In this document: positions 36,826-46,656 of the stretch, piece by piece | Layout: every line of letters starts with the position of its first letter | Numbering within the stretch: the first letter of the stretch is position 1 | Source of the DNA: Saccoglossus kowalevskii | Lineage: Eukaryota > Hemichordata > Enteropneusta > Harrimaniidae | DNA: 47,340 nt | Assembly (NCBI RefSeq): GCF_000003605.2 | Contig: NW_003135356.1 | Span: 52,043 to 99,382, forward strand | Reading direction: 5' to 3' | Translations under genes and position numbers: made by a program | The notes under the pieces: generated by a model | The model's database searches: none | The model's input: the letters and a program-made list of their open reading frames with translations, nothing else | Told to the model about the DNA's origin: nothing

Positions 36826-37439
36826 TAACCCATGCAGTATACGTATTTTTTTTTTTTTTATTTAACACCGCGGTGCAGCGAGTTCGTCGGCACTGACATT
36901 CCTGGAAGAGAAAAGCGTATCAATTAACGCAACGTTATCGGTTTGACACCATATTTTTTTTTTCAAATATGCTTCAGACAAACAAGATGAAATTAAATCA
37001 AATGAAATTATTTCCGCGAGTGTAACGAAGAAGGAATTGAGATGTTCGTTTCTCTATTTGCTTATTGGAGCGTTAATTCGTGCATTTGCTTGGTTGCTTA
37101 ACAACATTTATGTCTTTACGTAGTCATTCATCCGTTAGGTTTAATCATATATTATTTGCATAATCCGAAACAACTCCCAGGGGATCCACGTCCAGGAGCT
37201 GTCAGATCCCAAGACAATTCCCTCAATATCGGACGGAGTACCTTTTATCGGCCAGTGACACGATGTTTACGAGTAATTACCACGTGTCCTTGGTGAACAC
37301 TGAAGATGCATATTTCTCATAGCGCCTTCAATTATGACACATCCGAGTCAATACTGGGGTGATACGGCGATATTAGCGTTCAACCTCACTACGTCAGACG
37401 CGTTCTAACAAAAAAATACCGCTACGATATTCTCGAGAG
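36826..37439. other. Non-coding stretch, nothing recognised
   Basis: Contains a 13-T run near 36847 and a 9-T run near 36953. No gene or repeat family seen. Confidence 0.35.
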
Positions 37440-37878
37440 CGGAGGCACGTCACAGAACGTTCACAGGGGTGGATACAGGAATTTTTTATGGGGCGGGGGT
37501 CCAAACTTTAAAATCGCCAGACTAAGTTAATGATTTTTTTATATTATACAAAAACAAATTGAATACATTATTCAACGGGGGACCCCCCCACCCCAGATCC
37601 GCCACTGGTTCATTATTGTTTGGACGCGCACCCATGTACAATGTATTTCTATAGTCTAGAAAGGAAAGAAAAACGGCTAAAGTCGAGAAAACAGCACAAA
37701 TTCAACTTTGAATTAATTCTGAGCAACCAAATTTATATATATTGTACACATAGGGGCACTCTTGCTTAACTGTTCAATAGTCTTAACAACTATCCCAAAA
37801 TACACTTTTCTGAGAGTTTTCGGTATTGAAAATGACCGGGACGTCCGCTTCGAGGATAACATCACTATGTCATACACG
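37440..37878 (+). repeat. Dispersed repeat, copy B, interrupted by a MITE
   Basis: Collinear with 7530-7850. The left flank CACGTCACAGAACGTTCA aligns to 7533-7556, and similarity resumes after the inserted element at GTTCATTATTG and continues through TCGAGAAAACAG, TTCAACTTTGAA and CTGAGAGTTTTCGGT. The repeat family itself is not recognised. Confidence 0.75.
37464..37607. mobile_element. MITE with CAG...CTG ends (hAT-like), 144 bp
   Basis: The left end CAGGGGTGGATACAGG and the inverted right end CAGTGGCGGATCTGGG agree at 9 of the first 11 bases, and G-runs follow inside each end. GTTCA stands directly on both sides (37459-37463 and 37608-37612), a 5-bp target duplication. Ends of the form CAGNGGCGGAT are common in non-autonomous hAT elements, but classical hATs duplicate 8 bp, so the superfamily is uncertain. 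The uninterrupted relative at 7530-7850 gives the empty site. Confidence 0.8.
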
Positions 37879-38279
37879 TTCAAACAGTACGCGTTATAAT
37901 CTTCGCTAGCCCAGTTTTATTTATTCGGATGTCGCCTTACCATTGTATCTTGGCAGAATTCCCACCATAAAACTGTCAATGAAATCAACTACAGTGGCCC
38001 GTACTCTAGTGCGTTTCCATGGTAAATGGATCACGACGGAAGTCAAGTGTTGTGACGTGTTCCCATGAGAAATAGAACGCCAAGTCGCGTGTTTTTGACG
38101 TGACATGAGACGGCAAAGAATGTTAGTTCAAATTTGAAATTGATTCCTATTTTTATTTTTTGGGCGGTGAGTTGTCTCTGCTGCCTTCATACCGCGTCGT
38201 ATTCGATATGATCCCATTCCACGTGTACAACGCGCGTTTCTTTACAGTCAATGTTTTTTTTACAGGATACGCTGAATTG

Positions 38280-38560
38280 TTCGAGTTATGCAAATCGAGG
38301 TACGAAAAAATCGAGTTACCAAAATGACCATGGCCACTTTTGTGAAACCACGTTAAAATTGTAACAAGACATTCAATTAACAGTTAATCGAGTTTCGAGT
38401 TACGAGCAACTTCAATTTGTTTTTTGTCTAACGTTGTATATTTCCCTGATATTTCCAGTAAATCTAAGTTCGGTTAACTGTTAATTTCGAGATACTAAAT
38501 TTGAACGTTAAGCAAAACAACAAAAATCTAAGTTGCCCGTAACTCGAAGTTTTTTTTTAG
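38280..38560. mobile_element. Foldback block with TCGAGTTACGAGCAACTT arms
   Basis: TTCGAGTTACGAGCAACTT (38394-38412) and AAGTTGCCCGTAACTCGAA (38530-38548) are inverted with one mismatch in 19 bases, about 117 bp apart. TTAACAGTTAATCGAG and GGTTAACTGTTAATTTCGAG-type words occur next to or inside the arms, and CGAGTTA recurs at about 38300 and 38333. Repeated CGAGTTA words are seen in some Tc1/mariner-derived MITEs, but no TA-bounded ends are clear here. Confidence 0.5.
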
Positions 38561-39258
38561 GATTGCCACACATGCAGTGGTGCGCGTCCCAACAAAACAG
38601 AACGTTCCGTGGCGTAAGCTGATTGGCAACATAATTTCAACACCTAATAGTGAGACCAATCAGAAAGCATCTTATTTGTTGGCAGATTTATTAGACGAAA
38701 CAAATACTGCGTTGTATACTACTAGTATGTTTCGACTCAACCGCCAATCACGGGCCCGATCCGACGCAACACGCTACAACATAGGTTGCCCGCTGAAGGT
38801 CGTATGCAATGGCACGTTTGTTCTGGATCTAGGCGATCACCGCCCACTCCCATATAGACTCCGTTTGCTCCCATTAAACACCGTCTGTCACGCGAAACAT
38901 CTTATTTATTACCATGAAATGAAACTGTCCATCGATAATTGGTGTTTTGTTGCTAATTTCACGATAACAAATTTCCAATACCCCAACCATGTAATGATGC
39001 TATGACTTATTTGAAAAAAATATCACAAGTATACTCCTCTAATTACGGCGTATCATCAATTGAAACGATCGATTCATACAAATATATTTTATTGAACAAG
39101 GCATTTGTAAATTGGTATGATTACTATTCTAAACACGCAAGGTTGATGCACGACAAAGGCGATATTCATTGTAGTTTTTGTTTCCATGGCGATAGAAGGC
39201 GATAACTCTGAAATTAGCACAATGACCTAGTTTATATACAAATTTATTCTGAACTTTA
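38561..39258. other. Open frame without recognisable motif
   Basis: A plus-strand frame runs 38577-39005. It begins at GTG, and its first ATG is at 38727, leaving 92 codons. I see no domain, signal peptide or bordering splice sites. It lies between two mobile elements and may be chance or a decayed transposon fragment, so I do not call it a gene. Confidence 0.2.
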
Positions 39259-39417
39259 AAGCGGGAGGGTCGTCACCTGCGCACGCGCGAGAATTGAATC
39301 CCAAGCGACGATAACAGCACACACTGAAAACGCAAAGGCTCGTGGGTACAGGCTTGTTTGTAAACAATGACACGTTATGGCCATCTGACGCATGCGCAGG
39401 TAACGACTCCCCCGCTT
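39259..39417 (+). mobile_element. MITE, AAGCGG family, copy 4 (159 bp, best preserved)
   Basis: The terminal inverted repeats are about 29 bp and match at 25 of 29 positions: the left starts AAGCGGGAGGGTCGTCACC and the inverted right starts AAGCGGGGGAGTCGTTACC. Each includes a TGCGCA(C/T)GCG word resembling an NRF1 site. Flanks are TA (39257-39258 and 39418-39419). Shifting the boundary by one base gives perfect TTAA on both sides, so TA versus TTAA remains open. It lies 8 bp from the start of the THAP transposon. Confidence 0.92.
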
Positions 39418-39425
39418 TAAGTTAA

Positions 39426-41086
39426 AGTGCCTGTGAAATGGCTGCTATTTTCACGCCTAAAATTATCCATTGATACATAAATATTATTAATTTTTATGTT
39501 TCTAAACATAAATAATTTTTTGTAAGTGAAAAAATGTGTTTTAAACTCAGTCTACGGATTTTTTTTTTTGTATTTTAAAACGAGGCTCCTTGTGACGTCA
39601 GAAGTGGAAGTCGCTGGGCAGCTTGCATTGCCGATACGTGTAAATAAGACAAATTTCTTGTGCTGTTTTCTCGTCTTTGACTAAATTGCCACTTATGTAT
39701 TTGTTCGTCGAGAAAGAGTGGACCATAATGAACACATAGTATCAAGTTTGTTGCTTGGGGTTGAATCAGATGCGAAATATGTCCGGTCTGGTGTAGCTAG
39801 TCACCGTGGTCGTCACCGTCACCGGAGCACGTTTGTACACTGTCGCTGGACTCCGGCATTGGACAAAATCAAATTTGACGGCTGAATGGTCTTGTTATTT
39901 AGCAGGTTACTAGACACTATTGATTTATAAAATAGAGAAATAATTTTAAAAAAACGACAAAACACAGTTGTAATGGTTGAACGCGTCGGGTCATGAGGGG
40001 GACAAGTGCGTGAATGGCGGCGTTTAATTGGATAACAAAAATAATTGAGAGCGACTCACATACAGACAAATTCAGAGTGGATTTAGCGTGATTTTCATGA
40101 TTATGGCATCATATTAAAGAAATACATTGACAGCTCAAGCCCGGATTCTTATTCCGTAAATTATTACGCCAATCAAGCTGCAAGTAAAGGCAACAAAGGT
40201 GTGAATTCGACATTCAACACCAATAACCGAACAATTCAGACACTTTTAGCCTGCGAAAATGAAAACATCCGGAGGGCTGCGTAATTTCCTGTTTGTCCGA
40301 CGCTTCGTTTTCGCGTCATTATCAAAATTACTGCTACCTTTTACATAACACGGATGGTCTCTATAAAGTGATAATCAGGGTCGCAAAAAAAATCAAATCA
40401 TTTGAAACACATACTCGACGTCTCTCTCCCTTCTGAAAAACGTTTTGTATTTTCGGCGTTTCTCGTTAAAACCTAGTTGTTTTGTCATGGACAAGGACAG
40501 TTTTTCAACAACAAAAAAATAATCTGAGGAGAAGTGGACACTGCATATGACGCTGTTAGGAGGAAGTCCACCCCAACCTTTTCTTGTTATTTTCACGGCT
40601 TTCGTCCACCGATTTCGCACCTTCGGATCGATTCGAAACGTGTAAATACTTACACTATAACTATACGCATTACTGCAACCGCCCACAATACAACGTTTAA
40701 TCATCATAAAAGTTTGTTGTGAAAACAACTTCTTAAAATTTGCTCTCTCAAAAATAAAATAAAATAGACAAAAGAAATGCTGATTAAAAAATGTATATCG
40801 TTTAAAATTACAGTTGTACGTTGAATGACACAGTGACATAAAAGTACGGCCCAGGGGTATGGCTTCCTCTCATATTTTTGCATTTGGTGGCGCACTTTTG
40901 GCGAGAGTTGGAAATCCGGAAACAGTCGACCGTTTCAGGATAGGTGGGCGTGGCTACAACACGGGAAATATCTCAAATTTACTTGGATACGAGTAATGAT
41001 TTTCAGCAAAAAAATCAATAATTGCCCATTTCAGTGGGGCACAGATCTAAAATGGGAAGTGTGTGGGTGGGCATTGCACAGGCACT
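39426..41086 (-). mobile_element. Kolobok-like DNA transposon carrying a THAP gene (1661 bp)
   Basis: Perfect TTAA stands at both borders (39422-39425 and 41087-41090). The left end AGTGCCTGTGAAATG and the inverted right end AGTGCCTGTGCAATG match at 14 of 15 bases. Inside, on the minus strand, is a THAP-domain frame (40393-40707). TTAA target duplications together with a THAP domain are the known combination of the Kolobok superfamily; piggyBac also uses TTAA but has no THAP domain. The rest of the element (39450-40390 and 40840-41060) shows no long frame, so the transposase is missing or split into exons I cannot join by eye. It is probably a non-autonomous derivative. Confidence 0.85.
40393..40707 (-). 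CDS. THAP-domain (C2CH zinc finger) protein of the transposon
   Basis: The frame encodes 104 residues from the ATG at 40707, a second ATG following directly. It begins MMIKRCIVGGCSN, the usual start of a THAP domain, which is why I prefer this start over the longer open frame reaching 40839, whose first 44 residues are Phe-rich and unlike protein. Zinc ligands, numbered from this start, are Cys6, Cys11, Cys55 and His58 (C-x4-C-x43-C-x2-H, in VICSVHFSSDYF). The invariant Trp is present in RNRWTKA, as are Pro28 and the Phe after the His. The closing AVPTIF motif is not recognisable, so the domain end has diverged. THAP domains bind specific DNA, here probably the transposon ends. A strong splice donor (GTATGTGT) follows 40415, so the tail may be replaced by a second exon. 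Confidence 0.85.
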   Translation of the reverse strand: MMIKRCIVGGCSNAYSYSVSIYTFRIDPKVRNRWTKAVKITRKGWGGLPPNSVICSVHFSSDYFFVVEKLSLSMTKQLGFNEKRRKYKTFFRRERDVEYVFQMI

Positions 41087-41090
41087 TTAA

Positions 41091-43292
41091 GATATAAAAG
41101 TAAGCATACTGTGATGACGTTAGTTAGAGGCACACCGCGCATAGGGTGATGGGTAATTATCGCTAAGTAGTGGAATTGTTACAGTCACCGAGTTAGTATT
41201 ATTTCTACATTAAAATAATATATTCATAACTCAATCTTTTCAACGTACACTCACTTCCGTACTAATGGATGTACCACGTAGCGGCGTTAAGTACAATCAC
41301 TTAATTTAAAACCCATGTTTATAAGATACTAAGACGGTAACCGCTCAGTGCCGCTAATATAATCTCAACAAATGACTATACAAACGTTTTGTTATAATTA
41401 ATTAAACCTTCGTCAAACCAGATTAATATCGTTAACTATCACTCAGTTGTTCATAATAAACCATAACTATATCGTAACGTCATTAGCAGTGGGACCCCCC
41501 CCCCCCATCAGGTTATCACCATAGTATTGAATTGTGCAAATTCATTCTAATCATCTCATGACAAAAAATTCTAGGGGGGGGGGGGCAAGAGGAAGCCATA
41601 AAATAATACCTTGTCAAATTTACTAACACTGGTTTTAAAAAACACAGAAACTGATAGAAGGACTGTGTTCGCTTCCAGGACGTGTATACAAGAATAATAA
41701 TGACTGTGCCCTCTCGCCACCCGACAACCAAGTTTGAATAATATGTGTACATTGTCATAATGACATGCATAGTTACTGACAGAGAGTGGCAATTATTCAT
41801 TGAAATTCTTTTTCCTTGAATGCCACCTTAATTGATTGCGTAAGCACTTTCACTGTCCTTAATTATGATTTGTTGGCGCAGTTCAACCACGCCTGGGATA
41901 GGTGGCACTTCCCTAGGTAAATATAACAATTATGGCACCTGTTCTTTGTTTTCGGTCGGTTTAACAATAGTCACACAGGAAAGGGTGACCAGGGCAAATG
42001 TAACTTTATAATATATAGCTATACATTCACATGGCCACTTTGCTGTGACTGTGTACTACAGTAAGTATCGCGAGTGACGTCATTATAGTGGCGACTACCA
42101 CACATGGACCGTCTCGATTCATTCAACCATAATTCCAATGAGTCTATGGTTCAATGGAACGCTGTAATTTATGTCATGAAAACGAGAAAACATTATTGTT
42201 AATTACTCTATTATAGCTCGAGACATTAGGATAATGACGATCAAGTCTCATTTTAATAGAATAATTGGCAATATCCGCGACGTTTTAAATAGTTAGACAA
42301 TTAGCTGTTGCAGCCCGCCATTTTGTTTGCGGGGATCTCAGTTTGGTTACGTTATAAATGCCACTATAAATGGACACAACTACTCATTCTTCATCTTCAT
42401 TCATGTGATATGCTGTCAAAAGAGTGCACTGTTACCGGATAGCAATTTAGAATAATCATAAAAAATAATCAATTTAATTTACTGCATGCAGTTATCCGTT
42501 ACCATAATGCATCATCACGAGCGCGTGCGCGATTTGACTGAATAAAAATGACGTCCGTTTGCACGTGTCAATTTATTATTTATCAGTATTGAAATAAATT
42601 TGATGCATTCTGTGGGAATTATAACGACGTTACGATAATAGAACTCACTAATCGAATTACTCGTACATAGTGGGACATTGCTTAGCTATACTGCATTGCA
42701 TAGATCAGGGCAACATTCGACACAATTCTCCGAGACCATTTGCGTCACAGACTTCTTGAGAAGCCATAGACAAATTGTTACCGTTTTTTCAGAATTATTG
42801 TCAATTGGATTTTTGAATCTCACAATGGCGAAAAATATTTGATCAAAGATTTCCAGCGCGTCCGAATGTTGGTTTTGATATCCTAACGCTAACGTCAGTG
42901 AGTAGTTTTTTTTGAATAAGCAATTATGAAGCACCGATGCCTCTATCCACGTTACGCGGCAATTCGGGAAAAGGTGAATATCAAACATGCCATATATTGG
43001 TCCCCAAAGTCAAATAATGGTGTTGGAATGATATCAGTATGCGAAGTATAATTTATAGTGTGAGAATACTTAGCTTCAATGAGGTATAGGTGGGGTAGGG
43101 GGTAATAAACAAGTTGACCTCATTATACGCTACGAGGAGAAGCTAGCAGTCCCTCCAGTCGGGCAATATGTCGCCAAGGCATCACACAACTATGGGGGGG
43201 GGGGTGTAAGGTAATAAGCATGTTGGACCAATAGTGTTGTCGATATTAATTCCGACTCATGTCATATGTCATTATATTCCACAATCAACAAT

Positions 43293-43298
<6 letters not shown>
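41091..43298. other. Non-coding stretch with C-run/G-run pair
   Basis: No protein-like frame. A C12 run (41495-41506) and a G12 run (41574-41585) face each other as an 80-bp inverted pair. CAAAATGGCGGGC on the minus strand near 42310-42322 is YY1-like, followed by a 5-codon frame only. An 11-G run lies at 43194-43204. Confidence 0.4.

Positions 43299-43326
<28 letters not shown>
43299..43326. repeat. (AT)14 dinucleotide microsatellite
   Basis: A perfect run of 14 AT units. Confidence 0.97.
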
Positions 43327-44561
43327 GACGTCCATTTGCATAGCTGATGGTAGCAAATTGAATCACCTTTAAATTTGAATTTCGAAAATCGCAAAAGCAA
43401 CAATATTTTCAGGAAATGGAAATAGAATAAACAATGGTGAACAATTAATTAACACCTCTGCGTTATTCGTAACCACGGTGACTGAATCATTTGATTTCAA
43501 GTTTGTAATAACATTGTCCCGCGATAGCCAATCTAAGCGCGTCACATAAACACATTGCGTTATTGCATTCGAGAGAAATTGAGCAACACGGGCCTTAAGC
43601 TTGACCCCCGAAAGGATACACATCCGGGCACATTCAGTAATAATCTCTATTACCATGTATGGCATATTCGTAATCGAACTCTCGTAGCGTTCTGCAGCAA
43701 ATGTCCGATCTGCTAATCGCCGACTCGTTAAATACGGGAAATCTTTTTTTAATATGTAGCCTGAACTACTTTTTATCATTGCGCAAGGTGAAAACTCGAT
43801 TACAATTTGTTTTATTCATGTGTAGTACGGTCGACTGAGAATAAGTAATCAATCAGAAAACACGACAGTTCGCGGATGGAGAAAATTGAAAAGCGCAAAT
43901 TCTATTTGGAACGGTAATCTATAACCCTATGTCCATATCCATAGAGAGATTCCGTTCGCTCGTACAGGTGTTCCAACAAGCCGAATAACGTCCTGACATG
44001 GTCATTTCATTTGAGATACTTAATTATCAAGACAAAAAAAAAATTTCATTTCAGTTTCTTTTCAAATATTTATAAATTTCATAATATTATTTAAACTAGG
44101 GGGAATTGAATAGAATTGAGACATTGTATAATGACGTCATTGCACACTTCAACTCATTGGTTGAATTTGCTGGTTGAATTCAACGTTTTAATGAATTATG
44201 AGCAACACTATGTTTTAAAATTGAGTATATCCATTATCAAAACGATGTGCGCCCACGCAATTCCGACTAAAAAACGCTGTGTCTGTGTAGTCAATGTATG
44301 TGCCCGTTTTCCTCCGTGTCCTTGTTCTATGCCATGGCACTCGCCAAAATAACCAACTCACTCCTGAATATCGCTACAATATCACGGAAATATTTGTTCA
44401 AAAACCTATCCTATTATATTGTAATTTTTTGTCATATTTACCATGGTTTTGAATTGTTTTTGTATTTTTGAGAAAAAAATTAAGTAGGTCACAGGACGTT
44501 TAGTGAAATAAGCCCGGAGAATCTCATCAATACATTGTGTGATTGTCTGTGTAAAAAAACA
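43327..44561. other. Non-coding stretch, nothing recognised
   Basis: A minus-strand frame at 43369-43779 (136 codons) has no motif I recognise and no supporting signals. Otherwise AT-rich sequence. Confidence 0.3.
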
Positions 44562-44635
44562 AGGCTTGGTACATTGGTTAGCTTGCAAGCCTCGCAATCG
44601 GGTGGTCCCGGTCAACTGTGGACACAGAACATTCT
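44562..44635 (+). repeat. tRNA-like relic, possible SINE head
   Basis: TTGGTACATTGGTTAGC (44566-44582) resembles the tRNA D-arm and box A (TRGCNNAGTGGTTAGC). It is followed by CAAGCCTCGCAATCGGGTGG, in the place of an anticodon arm and variable region, and by CCCGGTCAACTG (44607-44618), resembling a damaged box B (GGTTCGANTCC). Order and spacing fit a tRNA-derived promoter, but the acceptor and T stems do not close, so it is not a functional tRNA. A SINE body downstream is not evident. Confidence 0.3.
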
Positions 44636-46030
44636 ATTTAAACCACACAACTCGCCGTATTACGTTTGGAAGTCTGGCCTTCTGTCAGATGGATACAACT
44701 CGCGAACTAGTTCTGTCCCAGTCCTCAACACACGTTAAATGTACCTTGTTCTCTTATCACACAGATTAGCGCATTTTCTGCAGGATAATGACTTCATATT
44801 TTTCACGTCAAACCCTAGTAAGGGCTGGGACATCCACACATGTAATCGGCCTTTCTATCTGTTGAAGTGACCTATAAATAACAATCCCCGCGGGCCGATA
44901 AACACCAATAGTTTTACGCTTCAAATATAACTTGTATCAGGAACCCATTTATTTTCAGAACAACCACGTTATAAAAAGATGACAAGCGTGTACATCAATG
45001 TAATAGCATAATATCTAAGCCATATATTTACTCGTAGAAAGGTCGGACAAATACACTTACTGTCACCTGGGTCAGATCGTCCAAATTTACCAGTAACAAT
45101 ATGGTTCAGCTTTATTTACACGCCAAGCGTAGTGATACTATTTGGTTTCAAACGTGAGACAAATTTCTAATATTTGGGGTATCTGGGGTGTGAGACACTG
45201 TCAACTGTTTGGTACAACAATAGTATTTGTTTACGTCGCGTCAATGAATAGTTGGGTAATACTTGTAAAACTGTTGCTGCGCATGCGCCTATATTGTGTA
45301 CGGTATAAAATAGAATATATTTTCTCAATATCGCTATAGTTAATAATAACCAAATGCGATTAGTGACATTACATAATCCATTTTCAATTTGTATGTTCCT
45401 TTATCACATTTCAATTTAAAATATGTAACCGAGGAATGCATCGATTGCAATTTTGAAAGACTGAAGTACGCAACACATAATTTGAGAAATTTAGTAAAAA
45501 TATAACGTGTATCCAATGATGACGTCATGGGTGTATGTCGTGTAGAACGTGACTGACGCCATCTTGTTTTTCTCTGTCCGACCGAATTATTGAAACGCAG
45601 TATGATTTGCGCAAGCTTCTCATTTGCAGTCTTGTGCGCTATCTTATTTATGTGGTTATATATTGCCACAATTATATTAACAATATATAGATAGTTCACA
45701 GGGTCAACCAATATGTCATTTGAACTTTGTACTTTGAGAAACGCGGGTAGACTGAAAAAGAAATCATCCAAATCAGTGAGGCCAAACACGTATTTATTTC
45801 AGTTCAACTCGCTCATCAGTTTAAATCAATTGGGCCGCTCAGGACACTTTTTCAGATATCTGTCAGATTACATGCTGAAAATTAAAAGAAACGTGACGGA
45901 CTGAAAACGGCGCTCACCACAGAATTTCTTTAACATATCAAGACCCCCCCCCCCAAATGACTACTATGCACAGTATGTGTATATAAGTCAGTAATTATAT
46001 AAATTAAGAGCCTGTTGTCTGAAAGCAGTC
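44636..46030. other. Non-coding stretch, one 149-codon frame without motif
   Basis: The minus-strand frame 45340-45789 is the longest in the window but shows no recognisable domain and covers AT-rich sequence. On the same strand, AACAAGATGGCGTCA (ATG at 45562) is YY1-like and a CRE-like TGACGTCA lies just inside. That ATG opens 23 codons in another frame with no good donor. An 11-C run sits at 45944-45954. Confidence 0.3.
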
Positions 46031-46656
46031 ATTGCTCATATTACGTCATGCATAATAATCATATATTACGTCATACATATTACATCATATATTACGTCAT
46101 ACGTATTACATCATATATTACACCATACATATTACATCATATATTACACCACACGTATTACATCATATATTACGTCATACATATTCACCGTATATTACGT
46201 CATACATATTACATCATATATTACGCCATACGTATTACATCATATATTACACCATACGTATTACATCATATTTTACGTCATGCATATTCATAATATATTA
46301 CGTCATGCGTATTGCATCGTATATTACGTCATACATACTCATAGAATACACTATACATAATCATCACACATTACGTCATACATGTTCACATATATTACGT
46401 AATACATATTACATCATATATCACTTCATACATATTACATCATATATAACGTCATACATATTACATTATATATTACATCACACACATAGTACATCATATA
46501 TAACGCCTTACGTATTACAACATGTATTACGTCATACATGTTCACATATATTACGTAATACATATTACATCATATATCACTTCATACATATTACATCATA
46601 TATAACGCCTTACGTATTACAATATGTATTACGTCATACATATTCATCATATATTA
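46031..46656 (+). repeat. 26-bp minisatellite with 156-bp higher-order unit
   Basis: About 24 monomers of 26 bp fill this block; each carries TTACGTCATA (or TTACACCATA) and ATTACATCATATA. In the second half, a block of six monomers beginning TTACGTCATACATGTTCAC occurs at 46371 and again at 46527, exactly 156 bp (6 x 26) apart, so the array has a higher-order period there. TTACGTCA (TGACGTAA on the other strand) resembles a CRE/ATF site and occurs at least eleven times. The long open frames over the array (46015-46293 and 46305-46685) are repeat artefacts: Tyr/Ile/His/Thr-rich and without stops by composition. Confidence 0.95.

Noticed and set aside
15528-36880. Shared 13-mer ACCGCGGTGCAGC at about 15529 and 36870
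   Set aside because: Several shared 13-mers are expected by chance in a window this size, and the flanks do not align.
38577-39005. 142-codon plus-strand frame
   Set aside because: It starts at GTG (92 codons from the first ATG), has no recognisable motif and no splice or promoter context; frames of this size are expected by chance in 47 kb.
43369-43779. 136-codon minus-strand frame
   Set aside because: Hydrophobic tail but no clear membrane-protein organisation or family motif; probably chance.
45340-45789. 149-codon minus-strand frame, the longest in the window
   Set aside because: No domain recognised, AT-driven composition, and no initiation context or neighbours to support it.
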